Below are positions 45,739-57,976 of a DNA stretch of 64,000 nucleotides, one piece after another. Position numbers and translations under genes: made by a program. The notes under the pieces are model-generated. The model had not been told where the DNA came from. It saw only the letters and a program-made list of their open reading frames with translations, and ran no database searches. Origin of the DNA: Orbilia blumenaviensis (taxonomy: Eukaryota > Ascomycota > Orbiliomycetes > Orbiliales > Orbiliaceae); NCBI GenBank assembly GCA_036872755.1, contig JAVHNS010000012.1:310001-374000 (forward strand). The letters are read 5' to 3'. Position 1 is the stretch's first letter; each line of letters starts with the position of its first letter.

Positions 45739-48700
45739 ATGCAAGCAGGTCCGTACTCTCGATCATCACAAAGGAGAAACCCAGGGTCCCAAGGGAGCCC
45801 ACCTCATCACGGCAACGGCCTCAGCTCGACGATGTCTACTTCATCAGTATCAGGGAGGCCTCCGCGGCCAGAGAGTAACGTAAGACTCTCCGACGCTACT
45901 GGGTCCCAGTCGCCGTATAATCCGGCGATTTCTTGCGACCGTACTCTATAAATACATATAACTAATATAACTGTTCCTACCAGCTCGGTAAAATCGAGGA
46001 AAGCGTTACAAACCTTCTCCGTGCCACCAAGGAACTCCTCGAAACTCTCACCAGATGGTCGAGAGGACAAGCTAGCGAGCAAGATGTTTCCGATGTCTAT
46101 GTAAAACTCGGTTCCCATTTCAATATTGCCTGTCGGGCCTTCACCGCTATCGGCGTAGAGACCTCCGATTTGGGTAATGTCCCAGAGATATTAAGAACCG
46201 TTCTTGAGAGCACCCTTAGCCAACCGGAGGCTTCTCCGCAAAGCCTAGAAATATATCTTCCGAGAATTAGAGAAATAATAATAGATCTACTCCAAGGACT
46301 CAAACGGAAGCAAAAGAAGCTAGCGTCGAGGCCGCCAAGGGAAGTTAACACAGGGCCTCCGCAGCCTCGCAATCCAGATATATCGGGTACAGGGGAGTAT
46401 ATGTCGCCACAGGGTAGCAACCGAGGCTCATCTATGATAAGGAACAGTCGGATTGAAGAACCTTATAGTGAGGTTGAGCGGACAGCTCCTCCCCGGACGT
46501 CTTCTCTCCCACAAGGTCCCATGCCTGCTGCTCTTCCGTATCAAATGCCGTCAGAGCACGACTTCATTCATCCTAATGCTCCACAAAATGGTATCGAACA
46601 GCACCCACCGCGACCAGAGGAGTGGCCCCAACCGCCACCACCTCCCAAACAAGATGCACTGGCGGCTTTGCAGAGAGGTGATGCCTTGGAGCGAAGAGCA
46701 TCGAGGAGATATTCGGCCTACCATATCGCAAAAATGACAGGGGCTTCCCCTGGTATGGTACCAATGCTCCCCGGTACTCCATCCGCTGTACCACGTGCAC
46801 GAGAATCCAGAGAATCGCTAAATGCGATGAGGACCGGAATGCAGAAAGCTCGAGAGTCCACAGGTCCGAAAACATCTCGGCCACAATCTAGAGCACCGAC
46901 ACCCCAGCCGGCAATACCGGAAAATGCTGCAGCTATCGCGGACGAACCTGTTGAGAAACCTGCTGAACCTGTGGTGGCTCCAAATGTGCCCATTCCACCC
47001 CCGCCAGCGGTTGTTATAGAACCCGAGACACCGACATCAGCAACGCATGAACCTCCCAAGCACGAACTGCCATTAGCAGAACTGCCTGAAGCTCCACCAG
47101 CTCATCATCATCCACCAGCCCAAGGGTCTACCCTCGCCGCACACCACCCCCACGACGACTCCAAGGAGGCAGTTTCTTTACGACCGGACTCTGCGGGAAC
47201 GACTGTCAGCAACAAAGAGTTAACGCTCTTCCTCCAACTTGGCCGATCTGTTAAGAAGGTCGTTGTTCACGAGGGCGTGGACGATCTGTCAATAAACAGT
47301 CTAAGATTATTATTCATCTCCAAGTTCAGCTACAATCCACCATCTGGTGATGATTTCCCGGAAATCTATCTTCATGATAGCCATTCCGGTATCAGATACG
47401 AACTTGAAGATATGCACGACATCAAAGACCGTTCGGTACTATGTCTTAACATCGAAGTCCTTGACGAAGTCAAAAGACATATTGATGACGGGTTAGTAGG
47501 GCTGAAGGGCGTGATAGAAGGACTGCATAAAGCTATGGAATCACAAGGCCAATCCATCAAACAGATCGTTGAAGCACAAGATGAGAATACTCGATCGATA
47601 GCAGAACTTTCTAAACGCTCGTCAGCCCCACTTCCGATGACACCGACAACGCCAACGCCCACTCAGACAATGAAGGCCAAGATTCCCGGGGGTATGCAGG
47701 GCAAACTAAAGCAAGGCGACCATGGGGATATGCTCAAGAGCATTAAATCAACTCAAAAGAACATCGCGGTCCTCCGGCAAACCTATGACGGTATGGGTAA
47801 CGACCTAAAAGCCGAACTTCATAGCCTCCGCCAAAAAGTCGAAGGTCTCAAGAAAGTCCAGATCGAACCACCCGCACCCAAAGGACCTGCAAGCACTAGT
47901 GCCGTCTCTGCGGAGCGCATCAAGCTGGTCACAGGGAAAGACGCATTTGCAGTAGATTGCGATGGTTTAGTCTCCAAGGTCGACGACCTCCAAGACGTAA
48001 TCGAAGAACTCCGCAAAGACGTCGTAAGCCGAGGCGTGAGGCCTCTACCCCGACAGATCGAACAAGTTAACCGCGATATGATTGCCGCCCGCGTGGAGCT
48101 ACGCAAGATGGGAGATTACCTGAAGCGCGAAAAGCCGATGTGGAAGAAACTCTGGGAACGCGAACTGGAATTAGTCTGCGAGGAGCAACAGTTTTTCAAT
48201 CTACAAGACGAACTGTATGCAGACTTGCAGGATGATCTTGATAAGGCAAGCCAAACATTCCAGTTGGTGGACGAGTGTACTCAGCAGCAGCTTAAAGTCA
48301 CCGGTGGTGGTGGTGGTGGTGGTGTGAGGACCGCCAGTCGAGGGTATGTCCCACCGATCGATGAGTCGTTGGACCCCAATCAAGCGAAGGATGGTGTCTT
48401 GGGTGAAATCCGTGCGTTGCGACCAAATCATTCGGACAGACTTGAAGCTATCGAGCGGGCCGAAAAGATGAGACAGCAAGATCTGGAGGGAAGGCAAACG
48501 CCATTCACGCAGGAACTTGGGAAATTCGTCGAGGAGAATAAACTAAAGAAATCAGGCGGAGTCATGGAGATTGAACGACAACGATTACAACGAGACGAAG
48601 CACATAGAAAGAATTATTTTAAGAAGTTAGAGAGTCAGGGTGATACCAGGAGCAATGCGAGCGATGAAACAATCACAACTGATAAGTTACTAAATTCGAT

Positions 48701-48791
48701 ATCAGCGGATCAGGAGGCATCGGCTGCATCCGCAGCAGAGGCAAACGGTGAAGCACAACCCAGCGAAGGAGAGCAGCCTCCTCCGGCGTAA
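45739..48791 (+). CDS. BUD6: Bud6/Aip3 actin- and formin-interacting polarity factor
   Basis: Two exons, 45739-45879 and 45984-48791, with a 104-nt intron (GTAAGA/ACCAG); 982 aa. The Bud6 N-terminal region follows the splice: LGKIEESVTNLLRATKELLE, TRWSRGQASEQDVSDVYVKL, SDLGNVPEILRTVLESTLSQ and SLEIYLPRIREIIIDLLQGL. After a Pro-rich disordered stretch, the AIP3 domain runs from about residue 459 (ELTLFLQLGRSVKKVVVHEG, FPEIYLHDSHSGIRYELEDM) through long coiled coils. It ends with MEIERQRLQRDEAHRKNYF and an acidic tail. In yeast, Bud6 binds actin monomers and activates the formin Bni1 at polarity sites. A Gly run (GGT repeats, about 48300) interrupts the C-terminal region. The ATG directly follows a TAG. 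Confidence 0.93.
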
Positions 48792-49777
48792 GAGATTGCA
48801 AGCGTATTACGGTCCATTAAGTTCAAGTACTTCTTTTTGTTTTGTTTTTCTTTTTTTTTTTGTTTTTCTCCCCAAGAAGCGAAAGGAGCGGTGGTATCCC
48901 CTCCTATAGTGGTTAGATTGTACCAGAAGATCTATCAGAGTAGGAGATTTACACTAAGCGTCTGTTTACAAGTTTTTATCCTTTTCCTTAATGTTTCTGT
49001 TCACCCTTAGCCGTTCTCTACCCCCACATCCCCGACCTATCACAATCCATCTCCTTGCCAGCCTTCCTTCGTTGGTTGCGATTTTTTCTGCCCAATAGCT
49101 GCTATCCCATATCACATATTTTTGTTTTTGTTTTTATTATTATAGTTATACGAACCGTCGATGCAAGATGATACCAAACAATGTTATTATTTATTCCTTT
49201 TATCTATCCATCTTCCCGCGTCCACGTCCACGTCCATGTCCCTTTCACTTCTTTAGCACATTATTTTCCTTAGAAAGCTAGCCTATTTAAGCAGTTACAT
49301 TCTTCCTATATATAGCCTTTATCAAGTATCTCTGAACACTTTTCTGCATATATGTCTATCCTTCTATATCTATATTTGCATGCTACTTAAAAATAATATT
49401 GTGAAAGTATATATTCAGAATGTTAAGATTTTTTCAACGTCCGTTCTCTTTCAGAGTTCAAGTGACCACCAAAAGATTGCTCTTTCGTCGAGCCCGAATT
49501 ATCGTATTGTGTAGCCTGGAGAGTATATCACATAGAAAACGGTGGATCAAAGAAAGTACAACACGGATATACTAGTACTCATCGATAGAAAAGGCAGGAA
49601 GAAATATCCATATATTCACACCCTCTAAACAACAAAAACAAATGACTCCGGCTAAACTTAAAAGATCAAGTAATAGTAAGATAGAAAAAGTACCACCCCA
49701 CAACCCCCTACTCTTTGTATACAATACACACCCTCCATTCCACCAACTACCCTGGAGCGATTTCGACTACAACTGCA
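48792..49777. other. Convergent intergenic region BUD6 / CEX1
   Basis: 986 nt of T-rich then A-rich sequence between two gene ends. No coding or structural feature is recognised. Confidence 0.55.
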
Positions 49778-52664
49778 TCACTTCCAATCAACATCCCAAT
49801 TATCATTCCCCCATGCATCACCCTCATCCTCCGCCTTCTTTACCGGCACAACTTTCTTAGCAGCCGGTTTAACAGCTCTACTAACAATCGGCCTACTCTT
49901 CGCCGCTCCTGTTGTCGTGGTAGTCGCAGTAGTGGTGGTTTTCTTACCCAATCCCTTAGGTAGCGAACTCTTCCCCTTATTCGCTGCGAAACTACTGATA
50001 ACATCATCCTCCGTCGCTCCTGCCGCCATAGCCGTCCTCCCAAACCCACTGCTAACAGCCCTCTTCTCCTGCGTAACTTTCGGTGTATCGTCCATATCTC
50101 CCCATGCATCCATGTCATCATCCCCATCGTCGACCATCAAGCTAGACCCCCCACCATTACCGCTGCTAGCTCCAAACGCCTGTCGTGATAAAGAGCTGCT
50201 TCCGGGCCTACTGCTATTATTGCTGGTAGCAGGTGCCCCGGTCGACTGTGGAACTCCAAGCATCCCACCCGACTCCTCACCCGGCGTAGAAACTGCAGAA
50301 CCGGCGGGTGGTGTACTCTGAGCTTGGATCTCCCCAGTAACAGTTCCTAATTTCTTCGTAAATGACGAAATAGCCCATCCGGCCCATGATGCATCGTTTT
50401 GAGGCGTTCCCATTCGTGGTGCGCCGCCTGCTGCTGCAGCACCCGCTGCTGCGCCTGTAGGGACTCCGTTTGCATCAACGGGTGGTAATGCAGAGTCTGG
50501 CATGTTGGCTGTGAGAGTTTTTACCCTGGTTAAGAAGATTTCCATCGTTTTCTGTGCTTGTACCCGAATAATCCTGTTTCCCGATAAATCAAACAGTTAG
50601 TCCCCTGAGGTTTAGGAGCCCATTTGCATAGCAAGCGCGTGTAATATATAGCAGAGAAATGACGTACTTCTCCTTATCGATCAACCCCACACAAATCGCC
50701 GGTAAACACTTTGTCGCACAATCCGTCTCGTCAAAATACTCCGCCGTAGCAGCTAACGCCATCAGCGCTGCATTTCTAGCGTGTACAAACGGATCTCTCA
50801 GACTCCTTGTGAACGCTGCTGCTAACACCTTTGCCCTCGTATGCTGACCCAAGTTCTTCGCAATCTTGCCCAGACAGATAGTTGTATTCGTTCTTATTCC
50901 AGGCTGTTCATCGTTCTGTGTTTTAGCGAGGTATTTGAGTAAATCCCCGTTTATCTGGCGGTCGGAAAGCTTGTCGATAATTATCAATATCGACTTGACG
51001 GTCTGCTCACGCACTATCGGAGCAACGTCTGAAAATCCGGTCACCAGCTGCGGGAAAATACTATCGCTGACTACTCGCTTTGGTAGAAAATCGATCATAC
51101 GGGGTAGGTTATCCAGTAAAAATACTCGAATCGCACGGTCCGGGCTCGAGAATAGTCGTACCACGCACGGTGTGATCGTACTTTCCCATTCATCCTCGCT
51201 CAGCTTCTCCGCGATCATTAGTACCACCGAAAACACCTTGGGTCCTCCGCCGCCGTATTCCACTGATTTCAATAACTCGGGTAAGACCTTCGCCTTGAAG
51301 AATTCTTCGGGAAATTGATCCTTTGTGTCCTCTAAATTTTGTAGGAACTCCTCGCGCTCACGGTCGTCCTTCACACCCATGTTTTCGATAAACTCGCAAC
51401 AGCGGATGAGCGGTGTGTCGAAAAAGCCGTTGGCACGTTTACCCTGCTCTAAGAAATGTGCGATTGGTAGCCTCATTTTGGGGTTTGTCTGCGTGAGACG
51501 CTTGTAAGGAGTGCCCATCGGCGGCGGGATTGATTTTATCTGGGGAAGTTGGTCGGCAGTGGAGAAGTATCCGTTGAATATTTCGTAGATCAAAGTTCCC
51601 ATGTTCCAAGAGTCGGTGACGTGGATTGCCTGACTGTAAAAAACGATATTCATAGTCAGTAAGATATTCATATAGAATTCCGAGCTGACTGACGGCCATG
51701 GGAACATACTTCTTCAGTCCATCCCATCCACCTCTTCCAATCTCCGGCGCAGCATATCGTGTAGAGTCCGGGAGTAGTCCTCCATAAGTCTGCCCCACCC
51801 CAGAATGTCAGCACCACCACTAAAGCCTAAGTGCCCTCCTATCCATACGGGAATAACGCACATAGATAGCCGGATCCTCCTCCTTCAAAGAACTCAGCAC
51901 TTCAAACCCAGCTAGCTTCCACTCCCCACTTTCAGTCGTGTATATCGATGACACCCTCAGGTTTCCGTGTATCGAGCTCGCATCTTCGTTGATAAACCTC
52001 ATTGTTGTCTTAAACCCACAATCGCCACCTCGTTAGCCATACCTTGTCTGTATATATGTTATGTACAGAGAGCATACCGAAATAGTGTATAGCCCCCACT
52101 TAATCGTCTCCGTATTCAGCGCATTCCGCTTAACATGCCATCCAAGCGGCACAACCCTCTCAGTGGCAATATAAATGTTTGCATCTGTCTAGCCGTCCAT
52201 CCGTATCCGTCCCAGAATTTCCCTATATTAGCCATTTCTCTTCCCCGCTGTCCTTTTGTAGCCCTTCCCACGGGAGGGAAGAGGGAGGAGGGAATACCTC
52301 AAGAGTATCCAAAACCCTAACAACTCCAGGATGTCTCAGGGTCCTCCACTTCCTCAGCGCGTTCTTAGCAAGCGGGAGCCTCGACTTGTTGGCGTTAATG
52401 TCGAATGCGAAGATGGAGCATTTGCTGCCGTCATCCTATTAGTCATAATCTCAAAAATATTAGCATATATCCCCATTCTTCTACTGTTTATAATAACGAC
52501 GTATAGAGCATATAAAGAAATCTAAAGCTGCCCCGATATACCTTCTTTGTTCCGTTATGCAGCGCCCATATGGAATCCGCAAGATCAACCCGGTCGCCAA
52601 AAGAGTACCCGAATGTAGGACCACGGGAGACGGCCGATGCTACAGCGGATTTGAGGAATTCCAT
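49778..52664 (-). CDS. CEX1: SCYL1/Cex1-type pseudokinase with HEAT repeats
   Basis: Seven exons, 52542-52664, 52298-52435, 52078-52188, 51862-52008, 51710-51789, 50668-51633 and 49778-50573; introns 106, 109, 69, 72, 76 and 94 nt; 786 aa. It opens MEFLKSAVASAVSRGPTFGY. The kinase-like fold is degenerate. Where an active kinase has HRD and DFG, it reads FINEDASSIHGNLRVSSIY and KLAGFEVLSS; this is typical of SCYL1 proteins. YGGLLPDSTRYAAPEIGRGG and SWNMGTLIYEIFNG end the fold. HEAT repeats cover residues about 360-580. The C-terminal 220 residues are disordered and end in WGNDNWDVDW. Yeast Cex1 handles exported tRNAs, and SCYL1 binds COPI coats. One acceptor (AAG before exon 4) and one donor (GTGCGT) are unusual, but the frame and family sequence agree. 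Confidence 0.92.
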
Positions 52665-54772
52665 GACCACTCTCTTCTCCTTTTTTTAGTCGGTGATAGC
52701 TCTGCTCTTCTTCTCGTGTCGGAATGTCGGGGATGATGCGTCGGGGGAAAAATGGGGCCGAATTCGCAAGCTCCACGGTAAGTACTTGAGTAGGTGCAGG
52801 GAGCTTTGGAGCTGTGGTGCATGTGGCGGTGAGAGTTGCTACAGTGTTAATTGCTGACTAAGCCGCCGCGATCTATGCATGCCGCATTTTCTGATGGGTC
52901 ATGTTAGCGTGTTGTGTTGGTTTGCCGCTGGAAGTCCCTAAGTAGATAAATCGATATAACTATTGCATTCTAACTATCAAGTCCAGGCTAACTCCCCAGG
53001 TACCAAGGTACCTAGGAACCTTAGTAGGTACTTAGGTTATTCATCCATTATTACGATACCTATACATGGCATATGAGTTAAAAATCACCTTAATTGACCA
53101 GTAACAACTAGAGCTTACTTTTATCAAAACCAGTAAAGCTTGTTCCATCTATTCAAAGGAAGGTATAACTTCGATTTTATGTGCGTCTGGGTCCCTGAGA
53201 CCAGGTATAGCCAACTTTTTTATATTTTCATACATCACCCCGAACTGGTGGCATTCCAATGAGACCAGTGGCATCCTTGTTCCTCTTCTCATTGCAAGTT
53301 ATACAATCTCCTGCACGCACACGCGCTAGTTAAACCTCCGACAACACAAATTTCGACCAATCATATCTATAAGTATGTTACCACCCAATTCTGGAACAGA
53401 CCAGGGTGAACATATATATATAGTTCTTCTAACTAGGTACCTAGCTCCTGCGGGCTCTAACATTAGCTAAACATCATGGCAGCCATACAAACGAACCAGA
53501 AGAGAAGAAATGGATGGGTCCAACCCACCTACTATCACGGAATTGGCCCATAAGGGCGTAGAAACGAGCTTGAAGAGCTTCTCAAGAATGGGAAAATCAC
53601 GGAAAGCAGATTGAAAATGTAAAGGCTGCCTCAAGGGGTTTTAGTAATGGAGTCGAGCAAGCACCATACTACCAAGATGGCAAAAGACTGGATATTTAGA
53701 CGAATACGACCTGAAAAAGGGGACCTTGTGGTTTGAGATATGTACTTCTATTCAGGAATTTCTCAGTGTAGTTTTTATTCGCTAACGCCATAACTATCAG
53801 AGGAAAGTGAAATACTTTATTTCGACAGCGCCCATCGCCCTGGGATCCTACTCCAATGTATAGAAACGAGAACCATCTCAACTGTCGTAACCAGTTCACC
53901 GGATGTATACACATATTAGGTATATATATAAAATAGGTTTATGTATATTACCTGTTAGATAGGTACAGGCTGAAGCACATCGCATATAATAACTAGACGC
54001 AGTCTCCCAAAATTCCGTGACGAAAGTTTCCAACAGGGACAACAAACTGCGTTTTAATCGGCTTTAAACGGTTTTTTTCTTTGAGTTTACCTAGTTACGA
54101 GGCTACGATTTATAGCTATTATGGTGGGAAAGTACACTTTTTCAATACCACTGTACTCCAAAGTATACAGAGTTATTTTCGTATCATACTATATCAATTC
54201 TAGTCTGGTTCGCATTACCGCATTTATACTGGACTAATTCTGTATCAATGCCATTCCAAATTCCAGCACAGCTTTAGTGTAGTCTACTCTGTAAGCTTAC
54301 GTATACCGTGGCTTCAGTCCCAGAACACACTAACCCGCGCGATAAGTGCCTGCTAATCAAGTCTACGAATGGGTTTTAATGTGAAGAATTGCCCTTCAAA
54401 GCTAACATCCCGTGGTCATTTGTCCACGTTACGAGATTAGTGTTTATTCAGCCTAATTAGTAAATACCCAACCAGTCCAGGGATATAACTAGACTACTCT
54501 TGTGCAATGGAATGTAATATTATGTTGTAAAATAATCATACGTCACATCTCCGGATGCCATCCGTTGTACTAACTGGTCTGGTAGACCCTGGCCATGTGA
54601 AGTCTCATAACTAAACCGTTGGTCGTGTGAACGATGTACTAACTCGTGTCTATTATACAAATCTAAGAAACAGATGTAGTTTTAGCGCTAACCTAAGTAA
54701 AGACCACTATCACATACAAGCATAAGCTCTAAGCTTAGATCGATCAAATCTCTTCGAGTCGATAAAATCCCC
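52665..54772. other. Intergenic region upstream of CEX1
   Basis: 2.1 kb between tandem minus-strand genes. AT-rich, with TACCTAGG/CCTAGGTA-type palindromes clustered at about 52998-53036 and 53433-53444. A 72-codon frame at 53696-53914 lacks any family resemblance and is not called. Confidence 0.5.
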
Positions 54773-57700
54773 TTAAGCTACATTAACCTCTTCCGTATTA
54801 ATCTCGACAACCGTGCCCCTCATTTCTGAATCTTTCATCCCAGGGTCTTGCTTCCAATTACGGACATACTCGATTATATGGTGATGTTTATATCCCGGGT
54901 CTTCCACAGCAGCAAGTGCCAGGGGATAGCAAGCTGGAACAGTCTCCAAAATCAATGCGACGGAATCCATGCGCCCCCCCAATACAGCAAACTCAATCGC
55001 AGAAGAGGTAGTACCACAGCATGCATAAATGTTCGCACCTTCGCTAAGTACATACGAAAGGAGGTTTAAATTTCCTAATTCGATCGCTTCGGTTAAAACC
55101 GTCCGCATGAACGGTTGCTGCTCTCTGCTATCATTAGTACAAAACCAGAGTTCAGGGTAGTCTATGTAGAACCCCTGCTCTATAAGATGTTTAAAACATT
55201 TCAAACTGCATCTTAATGCAGTGTTAAGCAAATTACACCTTTTTTCCTGGAGATGGTGATACTTCGGCGAGTTTGCGTTTTGCTCGAAAGCTATATTGGC
55301 GGAATCGAACTTCAGTAAGAGTTTGAGACCGTGAAGATCATCACGCTCTATGACGCTGCTCAATGCTTGCTTGTAGTTAATGTAGTGGTTATCCCAGAAA
55401 CCAGACTCCTGATTTATGTCAACGCCCAGTTCGAGAACAAGCTCTAATATTTCATACCCAATATCGGAACCCTGCTGTTGACGAGGCGCAGCAATGTACA
55501 TATATTCAAAAGCAGCATTCATGCGCTTTAAACTGCTGTCCGTGTTAAGAATTAAACCCTTTACAGTATCGCTGTCAAGCTCTGCCACTGCCTTTTTGAT
55601 AGATGCTAGTTCCAGGTCAGCCCCAATCCGTACGTGCCAATATTCAGCGATAGCGTCGACATTTCGATCTTCCAAGGCGCGGATAAACTCTGGGTGTACA
55701 TCGGAATAATCCTCTGATGTTAAAAGATTATGTAGCCGATCGATCTTGACATTTTTCTCTTTTAACAAGTAGCAGAATGCGTCACTCTCAAAGTAGTTGA
55801 ATGTAATTTCCAGTGGGCATTCCCTTTTATCCGCGTCACTGGAATTTAGTCTTCCGCGAAGGTACATCGCCCTATATCTCTCCTCCTCCTCCTCCTCCTC
55901 CTCCTCCTCCTCCTCCCCCTCCTCATCCTTCCAACTAAAAGGTCTTGTCCAGATACCATTAAGGTCGGCTCCGAAATTTAAGAGGACTTCAAGAAGCTCC
56001 CCCCCAGTAGAACCGAAGGTATGGTTCTTGTGGTCAACACCAAAATAAATTTCGCTCCAGATCGTACACTTCCAGAACTTGGTAGTATTTGGATCAATTC
56101 TATATTTTCGAAGCAGTTCTTCCAAAACAAAGACTCGCTTTGAATCCGTGTCGGCAAAGGAAGACGTAAATATTGAGCTGAAGTGGGGGATTGCATTTAT
56201 TGCCATCAGTGCAGCAGTTTCGACAGGGACTGAGTATTTCCGTGTGAAACTATCAACGACGTAATGTACTATACTTGGTTGTATGCAAGCGATATGCACA
56301 AACAAGTGGTCTTCGGTGTCCAGCTCACCCCAATATTCATCGCGCCGTCCGTTGTTTTGAGCTCTTAACTCAGAAGCGCATTTGCTGGCGATGTTGCATA
56401 AAGTAGCACTGTCGAATCGCTTCCAGGCATGTTCTGATGCCGAAAATTCGTGGCCGGCCACTAAATCCATACGGTAAAAGGTTATCTGCAGCTTTTCACA
56501 CAGAAGTTGTACTATTTCGTGTCTGTCGTATGCTATTGCCTGCAAAAGTATTGTGTATATATGATCAGAGAATCCGTATTCTAGCAGTACTTTCAATTGC
56601 GGTGCGTGTTTCGTATATAGGGGCGATGTCTGGGCGTCCGAGCCCCCATATGATTCCAGATCCTTCGCCGATATCTTAGTAGGATCCCACAGCTTTAAAA
56701 AAACCGGAAAGTGCTCCTTATGTTCTTTGCAATAGTGTAGCAGGTGATAGGCGTCCTCACTTGACTTTGGAGAAGCACTTCCGCGTTCATGAATAGCTAA
56801 TAGGTCTGATAAAATATCCTCTCCCGTTCGTCCTTTGACCCGTTGTTCGCAGCCCCCTGCAGGGCTATATTCTATCAAAGCTCCAAAAGCCACATATATC
56901 CTCTGCACTAATTGTGATAGGTCGATTTTTAGAGATTTGAGCATGTCATCGTCCCTGCGTAGATAGAAAAAGGTGGCTAATGGTAAACGAGTTGTTGCTA
57001 AATATGGCGATTTGACCGATAGTAATTTTTTGAAGTGAGCCCTGAGACCACTTGCATCAACTTCTTCAAGCAACCCCTCTACCTCATCTTTCGGGTTATA
57101 GGTGTAGAGATCATTCGAAATTCTGTAAATGATGAGCTCTAGAACTCGAAGACTTTCGGTAACTTTGGAGTCGGAACCTGCGATGGATCTTTTGTATCCA
57201 GGAAAATGCTCCCCTATGGCGCTTTGGAACTTCCGCAGAGGCAAATTGAGCGAAAATATGTCGACCTTTTTTTTTATGATCGGTACTAGGCCATTACCAC
57301 GGTTTGGTGACGGACTTCGGACGAGTCCGTGGGTTCCTCGAACGACTTGGACTTCCCGACAAGAGGCCTCTGCCAGATAGTCAGCAAGAAAAAAATAAAT
57401 AAATAGATACCGACCCCCGATCCAGCAGGGTTTTGTCGTAGACCGCCAATAGCAATGATTGGTTTAAGGGAAACATACGTCTTAGGAAGATTTTTTTTGT
57501 GCATGTGATGTTTCTTGATATCCATCTATCGACTCGTTTCCTATCCAATTCAGTAGTCCCATTGAGGAACACACTGTAGGGCTTGCCCAAAGCTTCACGG
57601 GCTGAAATATCATGGTATACTCGATGATATTCACGATTATTCAGCCGTTGTTTACAACCCCATTTATTTAGACGATCCCGATATTGATATTTTCTGTTGG

Positions 57701-57976
57701 AATATAATATTTTAGCGTCGAAGCGGTGAGAGTTTTTTTTTTTTTCCTTCCTTTTTTTAAAAGAAAAGAAATTGGAAATTAAGATTTGTGTATTTACGTT
57801 GCTCTTAAGTTATAGGTCTTATTGATTTCCTCGACGACTTCATCCAATTTTCGTCTCTCTATCCCATACCGAAATTCTATTGCTGCCCGAATCTCAGGAT
57901 TATCGAGCTCGCTGCATTGCGGAGCTCTTTTTCTCTTGGGTTTAGACATGACAACGTCCGTTGAATTGGTGGCCAT
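54773..57976 (-). CDS. Clr5-domain ankyrin-repeat protein (fungal-specific)
   Basis: The large 3' exon (54773 to about 57265) has no ATG of its own, so upstream exons are needed. An exon at 57798-57976 encodes ELDNPEIRAAIEFRYGIERR and KLDEVVEEINKTYNLRAT. A 104-nt intron (57694-57797) joins it to KYQYRDRLNKWGCKQRLNNR (exon from 57693). Together these are a Clr5-type DNA-binding-like domain. The link between the second exon and the ankyrin exon is uncertain. One 145-nt intron (57266-57410, GTATCT to an A-run acceptor) keeps frame and gives 984 aa. A 41-nt intron plus a second small one is an alternative. Residues about 300-960 carry diverged ankyrin units (PQLKVLLEYGFSDHIYTILL, ALRCSLKCFKHLIEQGFYID, TEAIELGNLNLLSYVLSEGA). 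A CTC trinucleotide run at about 55879-55917 encodes twelve Glu. Such proteins are abundant in filamentous ascomycetes and mostly uncharacterised. Confidence 0.75.
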
